Part shown: positions 36,183-45,718 of the stretch, piece after piece
How positions within the stretch are numbered: the stretch's first letter is position 1
Layout of the letters: each line of letters starts with the position of its first letter
Assembly (NCBI GenBank): GCA_013214705.1
Contig: JABSRZ010000009.1
Coordinates: 1 to 64,000, forward strand
DNA length: 64,000 nucleotides
Source: Hyphomicrobiales bacterium
GTDB taxonomy: Bacteria > Pseudomonadota > Alphaproteobacteria > Rhizobiales > OSC116
Direction: 5' to 3'
Program-made: the position numbers and the translations under genes
Notes under the pieces: generated by a model
What the model was told of the DNA's origin: nothing
What the model saw: only the letters and a program-made list of their open reading frames with translations
Database searches by the model: none

Positions 36183-36297
36183 AACTTAAATATCATGGTT
36201 AAAATTGGCACGAATGGACGACTCCCATTTGTGTCACTTTATTGATAGGTTCTGCACAAGAATTTAAAAGATATTGGGCGCATTCATTAACCTCCAC

Positions 36298-36389
36298 GCC
36301 TTCGAGCTAGCAAATGTGCAACATTTGGTTGCGAACAAGGTAAGACAAAAAGCCTTCGAGCCCGCAACTGGCTCGAACAGGGCAAGACA
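36298..36389 (+). promoter_or_regulatory. Two tandem TTCG...CGAA hairpins in the acs leader
   Basis: Two imperfect copies of a hairpin unit precede acs. Copy 1 (36301-36335) is bounded by TTCG and CGAA and contains CAAATGT-GCA-ACATTTG (36311-36327). Copy 2 (36355-36377) is a perfect 8-bp stem TTCGAGCC/GGCTCGAA with a 7-nt loop. Each is preceded by GCC and followed by a CA(A/G)GG(T/C)AAGACA tail. They lie just upstream of the AAGGG ribosome binding site, so they belong to the 5' untranslated region or promoter. Function unknown. Confidence 0.5.
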
Positions 36390-36404
36390 TTAAAAGGGAT
36401 ATTC

Positions 36405-38342
36405 ATGTCTGTAGAAAAGATTACACATTCACAAGCAAGTTTTACAAACAAAAACACGGTTGATCAGGCAAGATACCAACAATTGCACAATCGTTCTGTG
36501 CAAACTCCCGATGCTTTTTGGGGCTATCATGGCCAACGCATCGACTGGATAAAACCCTTTACCAAAGTTAAAAACACCAGTTTTGAAGGCGATGTGTCGA
36601 TCAAATGGTTTGAAGATGGCACTTTAAATGTCTCGGCCAATTGCATCGACCGTCATCTGGCAACCCGCGGCGACAAAACCGCGATATTGTGGGAAGGCGA
36701 TAACCCAGATGAATCGCAATCCATTTCTTATAAAGAATTACACAAACAAGTCTGTTTATTTGCCAATATGTTAAAAGCCCATGGCGTAAAAAAAGGCGAT
36801 GTGGTGACGCTATATATGCCGATGATACCCGAAGCGGCTTATGCCATGCTGGCCTGCACCCGCATTGGTGCGCCGCATAGTGTGGTATTTGGTGGCTTTT
36901 CGCCCGAAGCTTTGGCCGGCCGCATTAACGCCTGCAAATCTAAATTCATTGTCACGGCAGACCAAGGTTTTCGCGCTGGTAAAACCGTGCCGCTTAAAGT
37001 CAATGTCGATGCCGCGCTAGAAAAAACCAATGGCGGCGAAAAAGTATTTGTGGTCAACCGCACAAATGCGGATGTGGCGTTTGATGCCAGCCGCGACATT
37101 TGGCACCATGAAGCCATTAAAGGCCTATCGACAACCTGCATACCCGAAGAAATGAAAGCCGAAGACCCACTATTTATTCTCTACACCTCTGGCTCGACTG
37201 GCACGCCAAAAGGTGTATTACACACAACTGGTGGCTATTTGGTTTATGCCAGCATGACCCATAAATATGTTTTCGACCTAGCCGAAGATGATGTTTTTTG
37301 GTGCACTGCCGATGTCGGCTGGATAACCGGCCATTCCTACATTGTTTATGGCCCGCTAGCCAATGGCGCCACCACTTTAATGTTTGAAGGCGTGCCGACA
37401 TATCCAGACGCATCGCGGTTTTGGAATGTGATTGATAAACATCAGGTCAGCATTTTTTACACCGCCCCCACCGCCATCCGCGCACTTATGGCACAAGGCG
37501 ATGAATTTGTTATCAAAACTGACCGTTCTTCATTACGTTTGCTGGGCAGCGTCGGCGAACCGATTAACCCCGAAGCTTGGGAATGGTATTATAACGTCAT
37601 CGGCAAAGGCAAATGCCCCATTGTCGACACATGGTGGCAAACCGAAACTGGTGGCATATTAATTTCGCCATTGCCCGGCGGTGCGCCGCTCAAACCCGGC
37701 AGCGCCACCCAGCCATTTTTTGGCGTGCAGCCACAAATTGTCGATAATGAAGGTTATGTATTAGAAGGCGAAACCGAAGGCCTACTTTGCATTACCGATA
37801 GTTGGCCCGGCCAAATGCGCAGCATTTATGGCGACCATGAACGCTTCATCCAAACTTATTTCAGCACGTTTAAAGGCAAATATTTTACTGGTGATGGCGC
37901 AAAACGTGACAAAGATGGCAATTATTGGATAACCGGCCGGGTTGATGATGTCTTAAACGTATCTGGCCACAGAATGGGCACAGCCGAAATTGAAAGCGCG
38001 CTAGTGGCGCATCCTGCTGTGTCTGAGGCGGCGGTGGTTGGCTACCCGCACGACATTAAAGGCCAAGGCATCTACACCTATGTCACCTTAATGCATGACG
38101 GCATACCATCTGCAGAGCTAAAAATTGACTTGGTTAAATGGGTGCGCAAGCAAATTGGCCCGATTGCCACCATCGACAAATTGCAATTTGCGCCCGGCCT
38201 ACCAAAAACCCGCTCGGGCAAAATTATGCGGCGTATTTTGCGCAAAATTGCCGAAGATGAATATGGCAATTTAGGTGATATATCCACCCTAGCCGACCCA
38301 AGCGTAGTGGATGAACTGATTAAAAACCACGAAAATATGTGA
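36405..38342 (+). CDS. acs: Acetyl-CoA synthetase (AMP-forming)
   Basis: A 645-residue acetate-CoA ligase that activates acetate with ATP and CoA. The ATP-binding loop [18 protein letters not shown] is at about 262-279, WWQTETGG at about 413-420, and the acetylatable catalytic lysine is Lys606 in [15 protein letters not shown], normally switched off by reversible acetylation. Length is standard. An AAGGG site precedes the ATG. The leader has two tandem hairpins (36298-36389). A pair of hairpin-chain repeats follows the stop. Confidence 0.97.
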   Translation: MSVEKITHSQASFTNKNTVDQARYQQLHNRSVQTPDAFWGYHGQRIDWIKPFTKVKNTSFEGDVSIKWFEDGTLNVSANCIDRHLATRGDKTAILWEGDNPDESQSISYKELHKQVCLFANMLKAHGVKKGDVVTLYMPMIPEAAYAMLACTRIGAPHSVVFGGFSPEALAGRINACKSKFIVTADQGFRAGKTVPLKVNVDAALEKTNGGEKVFVVNRTNADVAFDASRDIWHHEAIKGLSTTCIPEEMKAEDPLFILYTSGSTGTPKGVLHTTGGYLVYASMTHKYVFDLAEDDVFWCTADVGWITGHSYIVYGPLANGATTLMFEGVPTYPDASRFWNVIDKHQVSIFYTAPTAIRALMAQGDEFVIKTDRSSLRLLGSVGEPINPEAWEWYYNVIGKGKCPIVDTWWQTETGGILISPLPGGAPLKPGSATQPFFGVQPQIVDNEGYVLEGETEGLLCITDSWPGQMRSIYGDHERFIQTYFSTFKGKYFTGDGAKRDKDGNYWITGRVDDVLNVSGHRMGTAEIESALVAHPAVSEAAVVGYPHDIKGQGIYTYVTLMHDGIPSAELKIDLVKWVRKQIGPIATIDKLQFAPGLPKTRSGKIMRRILRKIAEDEYGNLGDISTLADPSVVDELIKNHENM

Positions 38343-38386
38343 TAAGTTTCGGGGAACTTCTGACAGTGAGGTAACAAGGGTAAAAG

Positions 38387-38568
38387 GGGCGAGCCAACTT
38401 GTTGGCGAACTTGGCCATTGAGGCCCGCCCGTTAGGGCGTAGCAAGCTTTCGGAGAAAGCGCACGCAGTGTTAGGTACAAAAAGAGGCGAGCCAACTTGT
38501 TGGCGAACTTGCCGACTGAGGCCGCCCGTTAGGGCGTAGCAAGCTTAACGAAGTTAAGCGCACGCAGT
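38387..38568 (+). repeat. Structured intergenic repeat, locus F: two tandem hairpin-chain modules (copies 3 and 4)
   Basis: Copy 3 is 38387-38468 and copy 4 is 38484-38567, both in + orientation. They share the first stem GCCAAC-TT-GTTGGC and the GCCC-GTTA-GGGC hairpin, but the fourth stem differs completely: GCTTTC-GGA-GAAAGC (38446-38460) in copy 3 and GCTTAAC-GAA-GTTAAGC (38543-38559) in copy 4, each perfectly paired. The long palindromic core and arms of the other loci are absent here, so this module exists on its own. Confidence 0.92.
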
Positions 38569-38623
38569 GCCAAGCAAAAATGAGCGGGGCAACACCACCA
38601 TTATCCCGGCCGCATTTTACCGC

Positions 38624-38875
38624 TCAAAAATCACTAGTAATGCCCTTATTTTCCCAATCCGCATAGCGCGTTGGCTCCAAACCTTTTTCGCGCCCATTAT
38701 ATTCTCTATCCATATTGTTGGCGACATCATCTATTTTTTGCCGACGCGCCGCCGCTTCTCTAATGGCTTCTTCGGCCGCTACCGACAATTTTTTACCCTT
38801 GGCCGCGCCAAGTTTTTCTAGTTCTGTTCGGTTGTGAGGGGCTTTAACCTCACTATAATGTAATTTGTCGCTCAT
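38624..38875 (-). CDS. DUF1674 / succinate dehydrogenase assembly factor 4-like protein
   Basis: An 83-residue soluble protein whose C-terminus EPTRYADWENKGITSDF is the signature of the DUF1674/SDHAF4 family; the N-terminal part is charged and low in complexity (KKLSVAAEEAIREAAARRQK). In mitochondria SDHAF4 helps flavinated SdhA assemble with SdhB. No sdh gene is in the window. It is divergent from rsmB across about 50 bp. The start lacks a strong site. Confidence 0.9.
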   Translation of the reverse strand: MSDKLHYSEVKAPHNRTELEKLGAAKGKKLSVAAEEAIREAAARRQKIDDVANNMDREYNGREKGLEPTRYADWENKGITSDF

Positions 38876-38924
38876 TTTTTCAACATAGTCTTAAAAACTT
38901 GACTTAGGCAATAAAAAAGCGTTT

Positions 38925-40370
38925 TTGGCTTGCAACATCAAAACCGAAAGCCCGATTGTGAATAAACCTGATACGCCCACAGCCGAAACGCCCAATGCCG
39001 AAACCCCCAAAGCCAAAACGCTCGATGCCAAAGCCCCGAGAGCCAAATCCTCGAACGGCAAAATTTCTGGCCTAGCCGCGCGGCAAATTGCTTTGCAATT
39101 TCTCGGATTTGTGGTGCACAATCGGCTGACCTTTGATGACGCTTTGCTAAAAATTCAAACCCAAACCAATTGGGCAAAATTGTCAGATCGTGACCAAGCC
39201 TTTGTCCGCAATCTGATCATCACCTCATTGCGCCATTACACAAAAATAGAATATTTCATAAAATTATATATGAAAAAAACTTTGCCACGCAAAGCCTATT
39301 TAGCGCACTATATTTTGGTTTTAGGCGCAGCCCAGCTGCTTTATTTAGAAACCCCACCGCACGCCGCCATTAGCCTCAGCCTGCATTTGGCCGATACCAA
39401 TGACGCCAAACATTTTAAAAAATTAATCAACGCCATATTGGGCAAGGTTAACCGCGAGCAAGATAAATTACGATTTTTAACCCTAACCGCGCACCAAATG
39501 CTGCCCAATTGGCTGGCCGATAAATGGACTGATTATTACGGCGAAACCATAACTTTACAATTGGCGCACGCCATGAGCGAGCCACCAAAAATGGATTTGA
39601 CGGTAAAATCAAACGCCGCAGAATGGGCCAAAAAATTAGACGCCACCCAGATAGGCGATGCCACCATTAGGCTGAACCAACGCCAAAGCTTTACCAAATT
39701 AGACGGCTATGAAGACGGCGAATTTTGGGCGCAAGATGCCGCCGCCGCCATTGCCACCCAGCTGTTTGACGATGTCAAAGGTCAACCGGTGCTAGATTTT
39801 TGTGCGGCCCCCGGCGGTAAAACCATGCAATTGGCAAATTTAGGCGCAGAAGTTACCGCTGTTGACATCAACAAAAACCGACTCAAACGCTTGACCGAAA
39901 ATTTAGCCCGCACCAAGCTTAAAGCCGAAATAGTTCAAACCGACATTAGAAAATATGCGCCAGACACCCCGCCAACCCATATATTGTTAGACGCGCCGTG
40001 TAGCGCCACCGGCACATTGCGCAAACATCCCGATATTTTATTGCTCAAAAACTTAGAAGACATTAAGAAACTCACCCTTATCCAAGCAGATCTGCTGAAC
40101 AAAACCATAGATATGGCCGCTCCAAATGCCGAAATTATCTATGCGGTATGTTCGCTCGAGCCAGAAGAAGGCGAAAAACAAATAGACGCCATATTGGGCC
40201 GCCGCAATGATGTAAAAATTGAACCCATCACTATGGATCAATTGGGTCTTATTGGCCAAACTGCCGACTTAAAAATAGCCCCAAAAGGCTGGTTGCGCAT
40301 ATTGCCGAATATAGCGGATGCTGTCGGTGGCATTGATGGGTTTTTTATGGCAAAATTGCGTAAGCTTTAA
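38925..40370 (+). CDS. rsmB: 16S rRNA (cytosine-C5) methyltransferase RsmB
   Basis: A 481-residue m5C methyltransferase acting on C967 of 16S rRNA in E. coli. A NusB-like helical domain (about 48-180; ARQIALQFLGFVVHN) precedes the SAM domain: motif I VLDFCAAPGGKTMQLA, VDINKNRLKRL, motif IV DAPCSATGTLRKHPD and motif VI YAVCSLEPEEGE, with both catalytic cysteines present. The longest frame starts with TTG at 38925; a GTG at 38958 is an alternative. The first about 45 residues are a degenerate repeat (AETPNAETPKAKTLDAKAP) that may be untranslated or a disordered RNA-binding tail. It is followed by the heparinase-like gene. Confidence 0.93.
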   Translation: MACNIKTESPIVNKPDTPTAETPNAETPKAKTLDAKAPRAKSSNGKISGLAARQIALQFLGFVVHNRLTFDDALLKIQTQTNWAKLSDRDQAFVRNLIITSLRHYTKIEYFIKLYMKKTLPRKAYLAHYILVLGAAQLLYLETPPHAAISLSLHLADTNDAKHFKKLINAILGKVNREQDKLRFLTLTAHQMLPNWLADKWTDYYGETITLQLAHAMSEPPKMDLTVKSNAAEWAKKLDATQIGDATIRLNQRQSFTKLDGYEDGEFWAQDAAAAIATQLFDDVKGQPVLDFCAAPGGKTMQLANLGAEVTAVDINKNRLKRLTENLARTKLKAEIVQTDIRKYAPDTPPTHILLDAPCSATGTLRKHPDILLLKNLEDIKKLTLIQADLLNKTIDMAAPNAEIIYAVCSLEPEEGEKQIDAILGRRNDVKIEPITMDQLGLIGQTADLKIAPKGWLRILPNIADAVGGIDGFFMAKLRKL

Positions 40371-40425
40371 GCTTGCAATGCCTAGTTTAGCTAGTTATGT
40401 TGTAAATTAAGTATAACAGGGTATC

Positions 40426-42147
40426 GTGGCGTATAATATGGTACATTTTTCATTTTCTGAAAAATTTAAGCTAATCTATTTAGCTTTTATATATTATATT
40501 CGGTATATAAAACAAAAGCTTATATGCATTTATATACTCAGATGGCGCAAAGCCACCAACTTGCCCAACGCCGTTATATTTCAGCCAGCCAATTTCAGCA
40601 TTGCCGACCCAACCATAGCCGAAGACATTTATGACGGCCATATCAGTTTGGCGGGCATAAGTTTTAACATTGGCGCAAATTCGCCATTTGATGTCATCCC
40701 GCCCAATCAAGATTGGTATAATGAACTGGTTTCATTTGCTTGGTTGCGGCATTTTAAGGCGCTAAACAGCCACATCGCCTTGCTGCAAGCCAAAGCCTTG
40801 TTTATGGATTGGCGGCGTAGCGACAATTATTATAGCAGCAAGAACTGGCAATTGTCAGTGACCGCCAAGCGGCTCATTGCGTTGCTCGCGCATAGCTCGA
40901 TTTTGCTCGATAAAGACAGTGAAATATCTGAAAGCCTGTTTTTTAAAACCATCGACCAACATGTGCAAATTTTAAACCGCAGTTTCAAATATGTAAAATA
41001 TAGCCGCGATAAATTAGACATTGCCATCGCACTGTGTTTTGCCCAAACCTGCCTTAATAAAAATTATAGCTTTAAACATAGCGGCGATGAAATAGAAACC
41101 ATATTGAATAAGCAATTGGCCATTCAAATTTTGCCCGATGGCGGGCATATTAGCCGCAACCCCGACATTCTGCTGGATATTATGTTGGAACTTGTGCCGC
41201 TAAAAATTGCCTATACGGAACAAAAGTTATCGCCGCCAGCCGCGTTGCAAAATGCCATTGACCGCATCATCCCGGTGTTGCATTTCTTTTGCCACCCAGA
41301 TGGCAATTTTATTCAATTTAACGGCGCTGGCCCTACCGATTGGGCGGCATTCTTAAGCATATTCGATGCCGAGGGCGAAGGCTTTAACCCACCCACACAA
41401 GCCCCACATAGCGGCTATTATCGGCTATATTCGCCAGATATTTTAATCACCATTGATGCTGGCGAAACCCCCGAAGCTGAATTTAGCACCACTGCCCATG
41501 CCGGGCCGTTGGCGATAGAAATATCTAGCCTTGGCCAGCGTATGGTGGTCAATTGCGGCGCTGTGCCAAGCTTTGACTATAACTGGTTTAACCTCACCCG
41601 CTCGACTGCAGCCCATTCGACCTTAAACATAAATAACGAATCGACCGCCATTTTAGACCTGCCAAATTGGCTGAGCCAGCTGATTGGCAATCAAATTTTT
41701 CATGGCCATAAAAAGCAAGAGGTTAACATTGGCGAAACCGATAAAGGATCACAAATCATCGCCAGTCATGATGGCTATCTAAGCAGTTTTGGGGTCATTC
41801 ACCAACGGCAAATAAACTTGAATAAAACCGGCGACATCATCACCGGCATCGATAGTTTACAGCCGCAAAAAGTCAAAAAACGCAACAAAGGCCATAAATA
41901 TCCGTTCGACATCCGTTTTCATCTACACCCAAGTGTGCAAACTCAGGCATCCCCGGATGGCCATAGTATATTGCTGACCATGCCCAACCATGATATGTGG
42001 CAATTTGTTTCGACCTTTGCCTCTTTTAGGCTCGAAGACAGCGTGTATTTGGGCGAAAGCCACGAAAAAAAGAAAACCCAGCAAATTGTCATATCCGGCG
42101 AATTGGATGGCACTGCTGAAGCCAAATGGCAGTTTAGAAAACTGTAG
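40426..42147 (+). CDS. Heparinase II/III family protein
   Basis: A 573-residue protein with an alpha/alpha-toroid N-terminal domain (about 75-320; FAWLRHFKALNSHIALLQAK) and a beta-sandwich heparinase II/III domain (about 330-573) carrying GYYRLYSPDILITIDAGE, TAHAGPLAIEISSLG and STAAHSTLNINNE. Such genes are found between rsmB and purH in many Alphaproteobacteria; the natural polysaccharide substrate is unknown. The start is GTG at 40426, placed by ACAGGG a few bases upstream; an ATG 12 bases later lacks a suitable site. The N-terminal hydrophobic stretch (about 15-40) could anchor it. Confidence 0.88.
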   Translation: MAYNMVHFSFSEKFKLIYLAFIYYIRYIKQKLICIYILRWRKATNLPNAVIFQPANFSIADPTIAEDIYDGHISLAGISFNIGANSPFDVIPPNQDWYNELVSFAWLRHFKALNSHIALLQAKALFMDWRRSDNYYSSKNWQLSVTAKRLIALLAHSSILLDKDSEISESLFFKTIDQHVQILNRSFKYVKYSRDKLDIAIALCFAQTCLNKNYSFKHSGDEIETILNKQLAIQILPDGGHISRNPDILLDIMLELVPLKIAYTEQKLSPPAALQNAIDRIIPVLHFFCHPDGNFIQFNGAGPTDWAAFLSIFDAEGEGFNPPTQAPHSGYYRLYSPDILITIDAGETPEAEFSTTAHAGPLAIEISSLGQRMVVNCGAVPSFDYNWFNLTRSTAAHSTLNINNESTAILDLPNWLSQLIGNQIFHGHKKQEVNIGETDKGSQIIASHDGYLSSFGVIHQRQINLNKTGDIITGIDSLQPQKVKKRNKGHKYPFDIRFHLHPSVQTQASPDGHSILLTMPNHDMWQFVSTFASFRLEDSVYLGESHEKKKTQQIVISGELDGTAEAKWQFRKL

Positions 42148-42241
42148 GTGAAAGCAATTACCAGTGGCGCACAAAGCCACTATATGTTAAATCAGCGTCA
42201 ACCCACTATAGACCAATTTGTTACGGCATAAAGGAATAGTC

Positions 42242-43834
42242 ATGACCGCCAAAAACCCACCCATTTTACGCGCCTTAATTTCATTATCAGACAAAACTGG
42301 GCTGATAGAGTTTGCCCAAAAATTGCACGATTTAGGCGTCGAATTGCTCTCGACTGGCGGCACAGCTAAAGCCATTGCCGATGCCGGAATACCGGTTAAA
42401 GATGTGGCCGACATTACCAAATTTCCAGAAATGATGGACGGACGGGTTAAAACCTTACACCCCGCCGTGCATGGCGGTCTGCTGTCACTGCGCGACAATG
42501 AACAACATGTCAAAGCCCAAGCCGAATATAATATACCCAATATCGACTTATTGGTGGTTAACCTATACCCATTTGAAGCCACCGTCGCCAAGGGCGGCGA
42601 TTATGAAGACTGTGTCGAAAATATCGACATTGGTGGCCCAGCAATGATCAGAGCCGCGGCTAAAAACCATGGTTTTGTGACCGTGATTTTGGAAAATAAA
42701 GATTACGACTTGGTGCTTGGTGAAATGGCCGAAAATGCTGGCGCAACCAAGTTAGACACCCGTAAAAAACTGGCTGCCAAGGCCTATGCCCGCACCGCAG
42801 CATATGATGCCGCCATTGCCAACTGGTTCGCCAAAACTTTAGACCTATCCACCCCCGATTATCGTGCCTTTGGTGGCAATTTAAAACAAAGCCTACGTTA
42901 TGGCGAAAACCCGCACCAAACTGCCGCCTTTTATGTGAATGGTGACAACCGCCCCGGCGTCGCCACCGCCCAACAATTGCAAGGCAAAGAGCTGAGTTTT
43001 AACAATATTAACGACACAGATGCGGCGTTTGAACTGGTGGCAGAATTTGACCCCAGCCACACCAAAGCCGTGGCCATCATCAAACATGCCAACCCGTGCG
43101 GCGTGGCAACTGGTAGCGATTTGGTCGCCATCTATAAAGCCGCGCTAAAATGTGACCCAACATCGGCATTCGGTGGCATTGTGGCCGTAAACGACACCAT
43201 TGATGCGGCATTGGCGACAGAAATTGTCAAAGTGTTTACCGAGGTCATCATCGCACCAGACGTGACTGATGAAGCCCGCAGCATTATTGCCGCCAAAAAG
43301 AATTTGCGCCTGCTTATAACTGGCGCTTTGCCAGATACCAAAGCCCAAGGCCTTAACATTCGCTCGGTTTCTGGCGGCATGTTGGTGCAATCGCGCGACA
43401 ATGGCTGTGTCGATGATTTAGAGCTTAAAGTGGTGACCAAAAAAGCCCCAACTGAGCAAGAAATGGCCGATATGAAATTGGCGTTTAAAATTTGCAAACA
43501 TGTGAAATCTAACGCAATTATCTATGTCAAAAACGGCGCAACCGTTGGCATTGGCGCTGGCCAAATGAGCCGGATAGATTCGACCCGGGTGGCCGCACAA
43601 AAATCTATCGACGCAGCCGCAACCGCAGGTGAAACCGGCAAATTAGTCGAGGGCAGTGTGGTGGCTTCCGACGCTTTCTTCCCATTTGCCGATGGCCTAT
43701 TGGCCGCCGCCGAAGCCGGCGCGACCGCCATCATCCAACCCGGCGGCAGCATGCGCGACGATGAGGTTATCGCCGCCGCTGATAAAGCCGGCCTAGCCAT
43801 GGTATTCACCGGCATGCGGCATTTTAAGCATTAA
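42242..43834 (+). CDS. purH: Bifunctional AICAR formyltransferase / IMP cyclohydrolase
   Basis: A 530-residue PurH catalysing the last two steps of IMP synthesis. The N-terminal MGS-like cyclohydrolase domain (about 1-200) includes [30 protein letters not shown] and [16 protein letters not shown]; the formyltransferase domain follows with [26 protein letters not shown] (the catalytic Lys-His) and the C-terminal [18 protein letters not shown] and [21 protein letters not shown] seven bases upstream fixes the ATG at 42242; an in-frame TTG at 42218 is rejected. It uses 10-formyl-THF supplied by FolD. Confidence 0.97.
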   Translation: MTAKNPPILRALISLSDKTGLIEFAQKLHDLGVELLSTGGTAKAIADAGIPVKDVADITKFPEMMDGRVKTLHPAVHGGLLSLRDNEQHVKAQAEYNIPNIDLLVVNLYPFEATVAKGGDYEDCVENIDIGGPAMIRAAAKNHGFVTVILENKDYDLVLGEMAENAGATKLDTRKKLAAKAYARTAAYDAAIANWFAKTLDLSTPDYRAFGGNLKQSLRYGENPHQTAAFYVNGDNRPGVATAQQLQGKELSFNNINDTDAAFELVAEFDPSHTKAVAIIKHANPCGVATGSDLVAIYKAALKCDPTSAFGGIVAVNDTIDAALATEIVKVFTEVIIAPDVTDEARSIIAAKKNLRLLITGALPDTKAQGLNIRSVSGGMLVQSRDNGCVDDLELKVVTKKAPTEQEMADMKLAFKICKHVKSNAIIYVKNGATVGIGAGQMSRIDSTRVAAQKSIDAAATAGETGKLVEGSVVASDAFFPFADGLLAAAEAGATAIIQPGGSMRDDEVIAAADKAGLAMVFTGMRHFKH

Positions 43835-43861
43835 TGAATCAATATCGCTCACGGCTATTCT

Positions 43862-44263
43862 TCGCTTTGCTCAGGCCTACATGGGTGCGCCACATAAGTG
43901 GCGGCCTCCAGTCCGGCTGGTTCAAAAAACACATGAGTTTTTTGAACGGGAGTTGTCCGGCAACTTTGTGCTGAATTTCGGAAAACCGCCGACACTGATT
44001 CCATGTGGGAAAAAGGGGCGAGCCAACTTGTTGGCGAACTTGGCCATTGAGGCCCGCCCGTTAGGGCGTAGCAAGCACGCGGAGGCGTGCGCCCGCAGGT
44101 AAGCTTTGAGCGCAGCGAAATGCGCTAACAGTGACAAGGCCGACAGGCCGCAGGAACGTATAAATGCAAACTTCCAGAGCACCGGCAGGAGCGCTAACTG
44201 TCAATGTCTTCACTGCATCAACCACAGGCTCAGAGCCCGAAACTCCGGGAAGTTTGTGCTGAG
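43862..44263. repeat. Structured intergenic repeat, locus G
   Basis: From left to right: the 6391-6502 hairpin module in reverse orientation (43862-43958), with an 11-bp stem at 43920-43930/43937-43947; an inverted right-end motif (TGTGCTGAATTTCG, 43967-43980); hairpin-chain copy 5 (44016-44098); then a CGTATAAATG arm with variable segment CAAACTTCCAGAGCACC; a truncated core in the locus B orientation; and another inverted end motif running into the stop of the MFS gene. It occupies all of the purH to MFS gap, which holds no gene. Confidence 0.88.
44016..44098 (+). repeat. Hairpin-chain module, copy 5
   Basis: Stems GCCAAC-TT-GTTGGC (44022-44035), GGCC-ATTGA-GGCC, GCCC-GTTA-GGGC and GCACGC-GGAG-GCGTGC (44075-44090), ending GCCCGCAG. 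Nearly the same as copy 1 apart from the fourth loop. Confidence 0.9.
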
Positions 44264-45661
44264 TTAATCGCCTTGTTCTTTGACACTTAAAAATAGAACC
44301 AAGCCGACCACTAAAAAGCCAATAATGGTCACAATGCTCATGCGTTGGTCGTTAAATGCCAAGGTTAAAATGCCAATTAGCAGCGGTGCCAAAAACGCTG
44401 TGGCTTTGCCGGACAGAGCAAACAGGCCAAAATATTTGGTGATTTCCTGCGCCGGCACAATTTTAACCAACATGGTGCGGCTGGCGGCTTGTGCAGGCCC
44501 CATAAAAAAGCCAATGCCAATGCCCGATACTAATATAAATTGCTCGCCCAAATTGCTAAACATGCCGGCATTTTCGACAAATTCTGGCAGCTCAATAAAC
44601 CACAATGCCGACACTTTATTAACCGATAAAATGCCCAAGGCCGATAATATCAAGCCCACTAGAGAAACTATTATGGTCTTTTTAGGCCCAAACCAGTCAT
44701 CGCACCAGCCACCAATATAAGCCCCCACCGCCGCAGCTACCGACAATATAATGCCAAATATGCCTAACGTCGTGATGTCCCAATTAAACACAAATGAAGC
44801 GTAGATACCGCCAAATGCCGCAAGCGCCGCTATGCCATCATAATATATCATCCGCGCCAAAAAATATTTAAGCACATTTTTTTGCTGGGTCAGGCTTTTC
44901 AGCAATATCCACGTATCTTTTAGCCCGGCTCTGGCACTGGCTAATATTGAGGCCTTTTTCACTTGGGTTGGCATGTCGTCGGGGGTGAATAAAAATAGTG
45001 GAATGACAAAAACCAGCCCCCAAATGGCCGACATCGGCCCCACAAAACGATCTGCCTCAAATAGATTTGGGTCAAAATCGAATATCGGGCTTAAGCCCAG
45101 CATGGTCAGCCCGGTGTCTTTAGACGCGCTTAGCAAACCCAGCACAATCACCAAACTAATCAAGCCGCCCACATAACCCAATGCCCAGCCAAAGCCAGAC
45201 AATTTGCCTATTTTACCCGGCGTTGCGACCCTTGGTAACATGGCATTGTTAAACACCCCGGCAAATTCGATGCCGACACCCGCCACAATGATGCCAATGA
45301 CCACAAAGCTGAACATATGTGTTGCGCCGGGGGCGGCAAACCACAGCATAGATGCGCCGCCAACATACATTAGCATAAACACCATTATCCACGGTTTCCG
45401 AGGGCCAGTGCGGTCGGCGATAGAGCCTAATATTGGCGCGGTTATGGCCAATATCAAGCCCGAAACCGTTTGGGTAAACGACCAAGCCGCCTGCCCTTGC
45501 ACGCCATTTTCGGCAAAATGATTGACAAAATAAGGCGCAAATATAAAGGTAAGTATAAGCGTAAAATACGGTTGTGCGGCCCAATCAAACATCATCCAGC
45601 CAAATCGGCCTTTAAAATCAGCACCTGTTTTGCTGGCTGGTTGCGTCGCTGCATCTTTCAT
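44264..45661 (-). CDS. MFS transporter, UMF1/Atg22-like
   Basis: A 465-residue, twelve-helix major facilitator. The N-terminal FGWMMFDWAAQPYFTLILTF and the loop GSIADRTGPRKPW (MFS motif A position) match the UMF1 family, which includes vacuolar Atg22 amino-acid effluxers. A central loop (about 225-250) is basic. Substrate unknown; an exporter of amino acids or peptides is the family-based guess. It stands alone, with NAD-GDH upstream on the same strand and a repeat downstream. Confidence 0.9.
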   Translation of the reverse strand: MKDAATQPASKTGADFKGRFGWMMFDWAAQPYFTLILTFIFAPYFVNHFAENGVQGQAAWSFTQTVSGLILAITAPILGSIADRTGPRKPWIMVFMLMYVGGASMLWFAAPGATHMFSFVVIGIIVAGVGIEFAGVFNNAMLPRVATPGKIGKLSGFGWALGYVGGLISLVIVLGLLSASKDTGLTMLGLSPIFDFDPNLFEADRFVGPMSAIWGLVFVIPLFLFTPDDMPTQVKKASILASARAGLKDTWILLKSLTQQKNVLKYFLARMIYYDGIAALAAFGGIYASFVFNWDITTLGIFGIILSVAAAVGAYIGGWCDDWFGPKKTIIVSLVGLILSALGILSVNKVSALWFIELPEFVENAGMFSNLGEQFILVSGIGIGFFMGPAQAASRTMLVKIVPAQEITKYFGLFALSGKATAFLAPLLIGILTLAFNDQRMSIVTIIGFLVVGLVLFLSVKEQGD

Positions 45662-45718
45662 AAACTCTCCCGGTTTTATATCTCAAATAAAGCCTTAAAC
45701 CTATAATTCAAACCAGAT

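Noticed and set aside
36298-36389. Known metabolite riboswitch in the acs leader
   Set aside because: I could not match the conserved core of any riboswitch class that I know; kept as an unassigned hairpin pair.
42218-42241. TTG start upstream of purH
   Set aside because: The AAGGA site lies seven bases before the ATG at 42242, and the TTG has none.
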